The notes beneath the pieces are model-generated. The model did no database searches. It had not been told where the DNA came from and worked only from the letters and a program-made list of their open reading frames with translations. Positions 58,929-64,000 of a stretch of DNA of 64,000 nt are shown here, piece after piece (the stretch's first letter is position 1; every line of letters starts with the position of its first letter). The stretch lies in contig QKMZ01000006.1 in NCBI GenBank assembly GCA_003242885.1, positions 62,001 to 126,000 on the forward strand. Direction: 5' to 3'. The position numbers were made by a program, and so were the translations under genes. This DNA is from Candidatus Melainabacteria bacterium. GTDB taxonomy: Bacteria; Cyanobacteriota; Vampirovibrionia; Obscuribacterales; Obscuribacteraceae.

Positions 58929-60986
58929 ATGAAAGGGTTTATTCCACATTTGCTAGTCATTCTGCTATGCCTTTTTTGCCAGAGCCTTTTTTGCGAAGCA
59001 CAAGCACAAGCACAAGCACAAGCTCAAGCAAAAATATCACTGCCGAATGAGTGGTGGAAGGTCCCGAGTTGGTCACCGGACCACAAGCGAGTTGCGGTCT
59101 ATTCCCCTGGACCTGAGAAAGTTCGATGTGGGGAGCGCAATGGAGTTGTTTTTTGGGGCTACAAGTACCCGGAAGCCGAACACACCAAGATCATTAACTG
59201 CTCTGACTATTCGGTCATTGCCGAAATCGATGGAGTTTTTGCGAGTGAATGGTCTCCAGATGGAACACGCTTGGCTGCTGTCCATGGCGGATTTGAACAT
59301 CCTAGAATACTATCAGTTTTCGATTCTGCCACAGGAAAAGTTTTAAAGACACTCGAATTGAAAGACCACTCGAGCATAGCTTGGTCGCCTCAAAGCGATA
59401 AGATTTTGATTACTGCGGGAAAGAGAGTTCTGATTTTTGATGTCTTAAAGGGTGATGTCAAAGAAGTAGCCGTACCAAATAGTTCAAAAAGCGAATGGTT
59501 TAGTGAAGTTTGGAGCTCTGATGGAAAATACTTTTGTTGCGTGGAGTGGCAGAGGACTATCGAATTAGATAGGTCTGTAGTGACGATCTGGAATTCAGAT
59601 ACTTTGGAGATTGTGAGTCAGATTACTTTTCCAAAATGCCGAAGTTCTGGTGGGAGATGGTCGCCTAAAGGAGACTTCTTCGTTTGCGAAGGAGAGAACA
59701 AGCTGCATTTGATGGATGTACTTGCGAAAAAGGAAATTTTCGCTCTTCACTCGCGCAGCAAATATATGAAATACCACTGGACAACCGATGGCAAAAAATT
59801 ACTTTACGACGACTACGATGTCATTCGTGTTTTTGATCCAGCAACGCTGAAGGAAGAACTATCAATCAAAGGGCCTGCTAATGGGTTTTTTGACTTTTCA
59901 ATTTCGCCAGATAATCGTTTTATCCTAATTGGAGATCGCGAAATCCTCACAATCTGTAGTTTAGAGACTTCCGGATTTTTAGGTTATGCTGAATTTCCGG
60001 GTTGTGAAAAAGCGGAATGGAATCCAAATGGCGGCGGACTTGTTTTGCAGATGCGAGATGAGCCTCCTAAGTTTGTTGCTCTGGAAAGTCCGATTAAGCA
60101 TGATGCATTTTTGAATGGAAAATCTGGTTCACCCGGCTGGGAAAACAATTGCAGACCCAGAACTCTTGAAGAGTGTTTTGCAAGTTTCGACAAAGAACTC
60201 TCTGCCGCGCAAGTGGCGAAATTCAAGAACTCAAAAGAGGACCATCTCGGCATCTATGGAGGCGGGCACATAATCACTGATTCAATGATGTGCGATGTCT
60301 ACAGTAAGTGGGGGATGGAAGCTCTAAATAGATATTTCGCTGCTGTTAATGTCACAGATCCATGCGAAATCGACGGTATTGTTCTTGACTCATATTGGCG
60401 ACATTTGAATCATAAGCCCTTAGTAATAGACCAGAAGATTCGAGCAAATCAGGCCTGGCGCGATCAATTCCGCAGCAGTGTGCCCAAGAGCGTAGTTTTG
60501 CCAGAGGCTGTTTTAAATTACGAGATTGCGACAAGCACGGATAAGAACATGTCTATCCGAATGTTGCCGGGAAAAATAAAGCTTATTGTGCTTTACGCAA
60601 ATGGGCAACCTGTGGATTGCTTTGCACTTAGAGCACTCAAGAGCGTCAGCGAAAAATTCAGCTTGAAAGATCTAAGCTGTATTCTGCTTCTGGTCGATTC
60701 CAAATTCTTGAAATTTGACGACAATGGCAACGATCGTTCAGATAAAACACATTCGGACATTAATGCTTTAGTTTCAGAATTGTCTGCGCGTCTTCCGACT
60801 GCGAAGATCTCTCGCGACTATTGGAAGATGCTGAGCGCAGCGACCGAATACCCTGAACGACAGATTCTAATTTTGGCGGAAAACAATACAATCATCGGAA
60901 GCGTTCATCATGCTTTTAGTGAGGACGACATGGTTAAGGCGATTGAAGGTTTCATCGTTCCAGCGCTGCGTTCGGAGAAAAATTAG
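58929..60986 (+). CDS. Exported WD40/TolB-like propeller protein
   Basis: A 685-residue protein with a signal peptide (hydrophobic core about 5-22) followed by an (Ala-Gln)n stretch encoded by a hexanucleotide repeat. Residues about 45-395 form propeller blades (VPSWSPDHKRVAVYS, SEWSPDGTRLAAVHG, IAWSPQSDKILITAG, GRWSPKGDFFVCEG, FSISPDNRFILIG). The C-terminal 280 residues contain a segment (about 540-680) with strand KIKLIVLYANGQPVDCF that could be thioredoxin-like but lacks CxxC. The role is unknown. Confidence 0.75.
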   Translation: MKGFIPHLLVILLCLFCQSLFCEAQAQAQAQAQAKISLPNEWWKVPSWSPDHKRVAVYSPGPEKVRCGERNGVVFWGYKYPEAEHTKIINCSDYSVIAEIDGVFASEWSPDGTRLAAVHGGFEHPRILSVFDSATGKVLKTLELKDHSSIAWSPQSDKILITAGKRVLIFDVLKGDVKEVAVPNSSKSEWFSEVWSSDGKYFCCVEWQRTIELDRSVVTIWNSDTLEIVSQITFPKCRSSGGRWSPKGDFFVCEGENKLHLMDVLAKKEIFALHSRSKYMKYHWTTDGKKLLYDDYDVIRVFDPATLKEELSIKGPANGFFDFSISPDNRFILIGDREILTICSLETSGFLGYAEFPGCEKAEWNPNGGGLVLQMRDEPPKFVALESPIKHDAFLNGKSGSPGWENNCRPRTLEECFASFDKELSAAQVAKFKNSKEDHLGIYGGGHIITDSMMCDVYSKWGMEALNRYFAAVNVTDPCEIDGIVLDSYWRHLNHKPLVIDQKIRANQAWRDQFRSSVPKSVVLPEAVLNYEIATSTDKNMSIRMLPGKIKLIVLYANGQPVDCFALRALKSVSEKFSLKDLSCILLLVDSKFLKFDDNGNDRSDKTHSDINALVSELSARLPTAKISRDYWKMLSAATEYPERQILILAENNTIIGSVHHAFSEDDMVKAIEGFIVPALRSEKN
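58999..59028 (+). repeat. Hexanucleotide tandem repeat at a signal-peptide junction
   Basis: Four exact copies of CACAAG (58999-59022) and one variant (CTCAAG) encode repeated Gln-Ala pairs just after the signal peptide of the propeller protein. Slippage would change length by two codons without a frameshift. Confidence 0.85.
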
Positions 60987-61542
60987 CCCGCTTTGCGTTT
61001 CGTGAGTTTTTGATCGGCGAGGAAACTTTCAATAATCGGTAATTGATACTGTTGTGACCTGACCCCAAGAAGCTGAACCATGTCAACTGGATTTTTGAGA
61101 AAAAATCAGGCATAGTTTCATCGGGATTCAAAACTGTCTGTCCGTTTTCTCTTTGAGTTGAGGTATCGAAGGACGCCGTCTCTTGCGGAACGCCCATCAG
61201 CGACGAATTGATTGATTCGTATTCCATTTTTTGCCTTTCTGGAGTACCCATGTTTGGGAAGATGGGGTGGCACCAGTCGAGCTTGTTCTTACAAACTTAG
61301 CTCGATTGGGCCTCCAATAAGAGAGATTCTGTTTAGGGAATTAGGCTTCCGAACGCGTTGCATCTTCCGCAATTTAAAGTCTTTGTCTTATCAGAAAAGT
61401 CCGATTCTCTTTCTCGTTAAGCTCATCTCCATCCAAGAAGGAGTGTCTTTAGGAACAATCTTTTTCGCCAAGCATGCGAAAATACATCCTGCACGGAAGC
61501 AATTGCTTTCTAATGAGTTCCAGTTTTCGCATCCAGGTAAAA
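60987..61542. other. Long intergenic region, possible IS remnant
   Basis: About 555 bases without a supported gene. Around 61051-61075 the sequence TGTGACCTGACCCCAAGAAG resembles the ends of IS3-type elements, but no transposase frame or second end is visible. An inverted repeat TCGAGCT/AGCTCGA lies at 61277-61305. Frames in this stretch lack ribosome-binding sites and recognisable motifs. Confidence 0.35.
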
Positions 61543-61956
61543 ATGACTGACCAACACCCGAATTTCGTTCAAAGCTATTTTCATGGCACGAAGGCAAATC
61601 TGCACGTCGGAGACCTTATCGTTCCTGGTAATAATGCTAATTACGGTGAGCGGAAAGCAAAATTCGTATACGCCTCGTCGAACCTGAATGTGGCAATTTG
61701 GGCAGCAGAGCTTGCCGTTGGCGATGGACCGGGTAGGATTTATGTTGTTGAACCAGTAGGTGCGATAGAGAACGATCCTAATCTCACTGACAAAAAATTT
61801 GTCGGAAATCCGACGAACTCATTTCGCGCACGCGAAGGTTTTAGGGTAGTCGCTGAAGTGAAGGGCTGGCAGGGACATCCTTCGGAAGAAATCACAGCGG
61901 CAAGAGAGAAAGTCGATCTTGCGTTGAAGAATGGAGCACCCATTATCGAGGACTAA
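61543..61956 (+). CDS. arr: Arr-type rifampin ADP-ribosyltransferase
   Basis: A 137-residue protein matching Arr over its whole length: FHGTKANLHVGDLIVPGNNANYGE, the YASSNLNVAIWAAELA helix, GRIYVVEPVGAIENDPNLTDKKFVGNPT and the end VVAEVKGWQGH. Arr uses NAD to ADP-ribosylate rifamycins; environmental homologues are common and may have other substrates. The ATG at 61543 gives the usual family length; a start at 61474 would add 23 unlikely residues. It stands alone, with a terminator about 100 bases downstream. Confidence 0.9.
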   Translation: MTDQHPNFVQSYFHGTKANLHVGDLIVPGNNANYGERKAKFVYASSNLNVAIWAAELAVGDGPGRIYVVEPVGAIENDPNLTDKKFVGNPTNSFRAREGFRVVAEVKGWQGHPSEEITAAREKVDLALKNGAPIIED

Positions 61957-62061
61957 GGCTTTCTTCGTGCATGGAATAGTTATGTTTGTGGGCGGCGAAA
62001 TTTTTCAGACCTAAGGAACTTGAAGCATGTGCTGAACAGCAAACCGGTCAAGATAATAGCG

Positions 62062-62085
62062 GAGGGCAGGATTTCTCCTGCCCTC
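62062..62085. terminator. Rho-independent terminator after arr
   Basis: GAGGGCAGGA and TCCTGCCCTC form a perfect 10-bp stem with loop TTTC, the same loop as the terminator at 11821. On the plus strand TTTTTCTTTT follows ten bases later. Confidence 0.6.
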
Positions 62086-62188
62086 TGAGCTGACGTTTTT
62101 CTTTTGGTTATAGATCTTCGTCAATTGTGATTGTTATGATGCAAAAATCGAGATAAGGTTCCCATCTGCCATGGAAATTTTATGACTC

Positions 62189-62650
62189 TTATGCACCGCG
62201 CTCTTGAAGGTGCCAACGATTGCTCATCTCCTGAGCTTGTCTAAACGGCACCAATTCGCCAAGAGGCAAATATTCTTTGAATTCGTCGCGTAGTTTGTCT
62301 CTATCGTAATGTTCCATTGTTATGTACTTGTCTGCTCCGAGTGCACGGGCAGCGATTTGCAAACCATCTCTGACACTACGTGCAAACGTAGATGAATGGC
62401 AGCAATAAAACACAAAGGGCACGGCGCTGCTCTTGGGGTTGCCTTTTGCAAATTTCAAGAAATCAAATACACTGCCGTCATGCTCCAAATGGACGGCTGA
62501 GATGATTAAATCAAAATGGCGATGTTCCAGTAATGGTATAGCTTCTTCTATTGTTCGGACACGAACGAAGGAGCATTCGGGCAAGCTAGCCCTTATGTTA
62601 GCTACGTTTTCATCCTTTTCTTGTAAAATCAAAATCTCTGGAATCATCAT
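62189..62650 (-). CDS. Receiver-like domain protein
   Basis: A 153-residue protein with the shape of a response-regulator receiver: ILILQEKDENV in place of the usual acidic pocket, AIPLLEHRHFDLIISAVHLEHDG around the phosphoacceptor region, AVPFVFYCC and ADKYITM near the end. The canonical Asp pair and phosphoacceptor Asp are not well kept (FDLIISAVH has Ala at the usual site), so it is probably a pseudo-receiver. The ATG at 62650 has GGAG eight bases upstream; a start at 62668 is possible. Confidence 0.65.
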   Translation of the reverse strand: MMIPEILILQEKDENVANIRASLPECSFVRVRTIEEAIPLLEHRHFDLIISAVHLEHDGSVFDFLKFAKGNPKSSAVPFVFYCCHSSTFARSVRDGLQIAARALGADKYITMEHYDRDKLRDEFKEYLPLGELVPFRQAQEMSNRWHLQERGA

Positions 62651-63012
62651 TAATTTTTCTCCGTGCATATTTCATGGCACTATGACTGCGTTTCGCGAGA
62701 GCCGGTTCCTGGAAAATAGCGAGAGTAGGTCTTGCGCGAGTTTTGAAACAGCGCAGAAGGCGCTTGGGCAGTTAATTGCTGGTTTGCTTAATTTTGGTTT
62801 GCTGACGAATTGAGTAAAGTTGCACTTAAAGACTGGGAACAACTGGCGGAACAATCACCAGTTTACCCTTGGGTATGCCTGTCCTCTCGAGTTCAGCTTT
62901 GGCTGATATGGACTCAGACGATGGTGCTATGTCTAACTGTCGGCGTGTCTCAATGATCGCACGCGCGTCAAATTCAGAATTTTCTGCCAATTTGAGTAAT
63001 CGGGCCGTTCCC
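62651..63012. other. Region between the receiver-like gene and the HxlR gene
   Basis: This stretch holds no firmly supported gene. The minus-strand frame at 62826-63047 is listed separately at low confidence. No repeat or RNA is seen in the remainder. Confidence 0.4.
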
Positions 63013-63047
63013 CTAAACCGGTTGAGAGTCCTTCCTGTCGTTGTCAT
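62826..63047 (-). CDS. Doubtful small frame downstream of the HxlR gene
   Basis: A 73-residue frame overlapping the end of the HxlR gene by 35 bases. Its composition is protein-like and the end IPKGKLVIVPPVVPSL resembles the C-terminus of zinc-type alcohol dehydrogenases (RGKLVIVP), a common HxlR target. It may be a small gene, a remnant of such an enzyme, or chance. It has no clear ribosome-binding site. Confidence 0.22.
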   Translation of the reverse strand: MTTTGRTLNRFRGTARLLKLAENSEFDARAIIETRRQLDIAPSSESISAKAELERTGIPKGKLVIVPPVVPSL

Positions 63048-63429
63048 AATTCTGCCGCGAAGTTTCAATCTCGCTCCACTCACTTTGAATCCACGAAACA
63101 AGTCCTTCAACATGTTTCAACATTCTACTGCCACGGTCACTGAGGGTGTATTCAACACGAGGAGGAATCTCGGCGTACTGTTTCCGAATTAGAATGCCAT
63201 CGCGCTCCAGGTGACGAAGTGTGTTTGTTAGCACCCGTTGAGATATTCCAGATACTGCTCTAATCAGCTCTGAAAAACGAAGCGTGTGATTTGAATTTTT
63301 TGCCAAAGTAACAAGTACGTAGAGGCTCCATTTATCGCCTAAATGTCCAAACGTGTCTCTTATGGGGCAGCGTGTGGCTGCGGCTTCCCACGGCAAAGAC
63401 GCTAACTCTCTGTCATCCTTCTTTTGCAT
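63013..63429 (-). CDS. HxlR-family transcriptional regulator
   Basis: A 138-residue winged-helix regulator with the HxlR hallmarks: CPIRDTFGHLGDKWSLYVLVTLA near the N-terminus with the conserved Cys, RFSELIRAVSGISQRVLTNTLRHLERDGIL as the HTH, and PPRVEYTLSDRG in the wing. Many members sense aldehydes or oxidants through that Cys. The ATG at 63429 has AGGT upstream and fits the family length. It is divergent from the DoxX-like gene, 101 bases away, which it probably controls. Confidence 0.88.
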   Translation of the reverse strand: MQKKDDRELASLPWEAAATRCPIRDTFGHLGDKWSLYVLVTLAKNSNHTLRFSELIRAVSGISQRVLTNTLRHLERDGILIRKQYAEIPPRVEYTLSDRGSRMLKHVEGLVSWIQSEWSEIETSRQNYDNDRKDSQPV

Positions 63430-63530
63430 ATGATTACCTGCGAGTAACTTGCTGAACAATACATGCGTACTTGTTTTGTCGTTGGCGAATCCTGATAATC
63501 GACCAAATATCACTACGCTGGAAAGTTAAG

Positions 63531-63965
63531 ATGCAAAATGGCAAACATAACCCAAAGACGCCACAGCGAAAGGCGCTCCACATCTCACTTTTGGTTGTCC
63601 AAGTTGTGATATGCGTTTTGTTTTTGACTGCAGGAATTATGAAACTGACAAGGCCTGTGAGTGAAATCTCAAAAATTTTCCCATGGACAGGTCAAGTCCC
63701 TGAAGTTTTTCTGCGCTCGATTGCTCTTATCGACATTGCTGGCGGTATTGGGATTTTATTACCATCGATCACCAGCATTTATCCCAAACTCACCGTCTTG
63801 GCTGCATTCGGATGTGCGTTATTGCAGGTTGCGGCAATCTGTTTTCACGCAGTGAGAAACGAATTGAGTTCGACACCGTTCAACTTCGTGCTGTTAGGCC
63901 TTTGTGTTTTTGTCATATGGGGAAGGTTCCGCACCATTTACGGCAAAACCAACACTGACTGGTAG
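63531..63965 (+). CDS. DoxX-like membrane protein
   Basis: A 144-residue membrane protein with four helices. The first carries VLFLTAGIMKLTRP and the second IALIDIAGGIGILLPSI, both typical of the DoxX family. These proteins are linked to oxidative stress or quinone chemistry but have no agreed activity. The ATG at 63531 follows GGAAAG. It shares a short promoter region with the divergent HxlR regulator. Confidence 0.82.
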   Translation: MQNGKHNPKTPQRKALHISLLVVQVVICVLFLTAGIMKLTRPVSEISKIFPWTGQVPEVFLRSIALIDIAGGIGILLPSITSIYPKLTVLAAFGCALLQVAAICFHAVRNELSSTPFNFVLLGLCVFVIWGRFRTIYGKTNTDW

Positions 63966-64000
63966 CAGCACATCTATTTTGTTTATTCAGTTTCTGCTAC

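Noticed and set aside
60952..61251. 99-codon minus-strand frame as a transposase fragment
   Set aside because: It lies beside an IS3-like end sequence, but the protein shows no transposase motif and no ribosome-binding site.

Overview
The window looks like chromosomal DNA of a Gram-negative-type environmental bacterium with moderate GC and compact, often overlapping genes. My best guess is a non-photosynthetic relative of the cyanobacteria (Melainabacteria/Vampirovibrionia, Obscuribacterales-like). That rests on style: Ser/Thr kinases fused to TPR tails, many TPR and EF-hand-like proteins, and a large lineage-type hypothetical at the left end. It is inference, since no rRNA or ribosomal protein gene is present. 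No tRNA, CRISPR array, intact insertion sequence or prophage was recognised.

Left part (0-15 kb): the start of a truncated gene, a large orphan protein, an NTF2-like protein, a degenerate clamp-loader-like protein, a zinc-ribbon protein and an MFS exporter. Then comes a tightly overlapping seven-gene stressosome-type operon on the minus strand (RsbR, RsbS, two RsbT-like kinases, an RsbT-PP2C fusion, an RsbT-histidine kinase fusion, a CheY-like receiver). A 1021-residue VIT-domain membrane protein closes this part.

Middle (15-38 kb): a structured intergenic region, then a plus-strand group with an FdhF/YdeP-like molybdoenzyme, FdhD and an exported bicupin oxalate decarboxylase. Together these could take oxalate to formate and formate to CO2. 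After that come a HAD phosphatase, an XRE regulator, an EF-hand protein, a divergent histidine kinase/OmpR regulator pair, a receiver-HTH-zinc ribbon-Ser/Thr kinase fusion, a rhomboid-TPR protease, an RRM RNA-binding protein, a kinase-TPR membrane protein and several small enzymes.

Right-centre (38.8-54 kb): a complete island for a group 1h (actinobacterial-type, high-affinity) [NiFe]-hydrogenase. The minus strand carries the small and large subunits, the maturation endopeptidase, a small conserved protein and a nickel permease. The divergent plus strand carries a TPR protein, two tiny membrane proteins, a NifU-Rieske fusion, an NHL-repeat protein and the full HypF-C-D-E-A-B maturation set, followed by an alpha-type carbonic anhydrase. 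This is the most coherent system in the window. It suggests scavenging of H2 at low concentration as an energy source, with the NifU-Rieske and small membrane proteins as candidate electron-transfer or anchoring parts.

Right end (54-64 kb): an orphan protein with MGDG/WGR repeats, two divergent TPR membrane proteins (one a paralogue of the TPR half of the kinase at 33 kb), an exported propeller-like protein, an Arr rifampin ADP-ribosyltransferase, a receiver-like protein, and a divergent HxlR regulator/DoxX pair.
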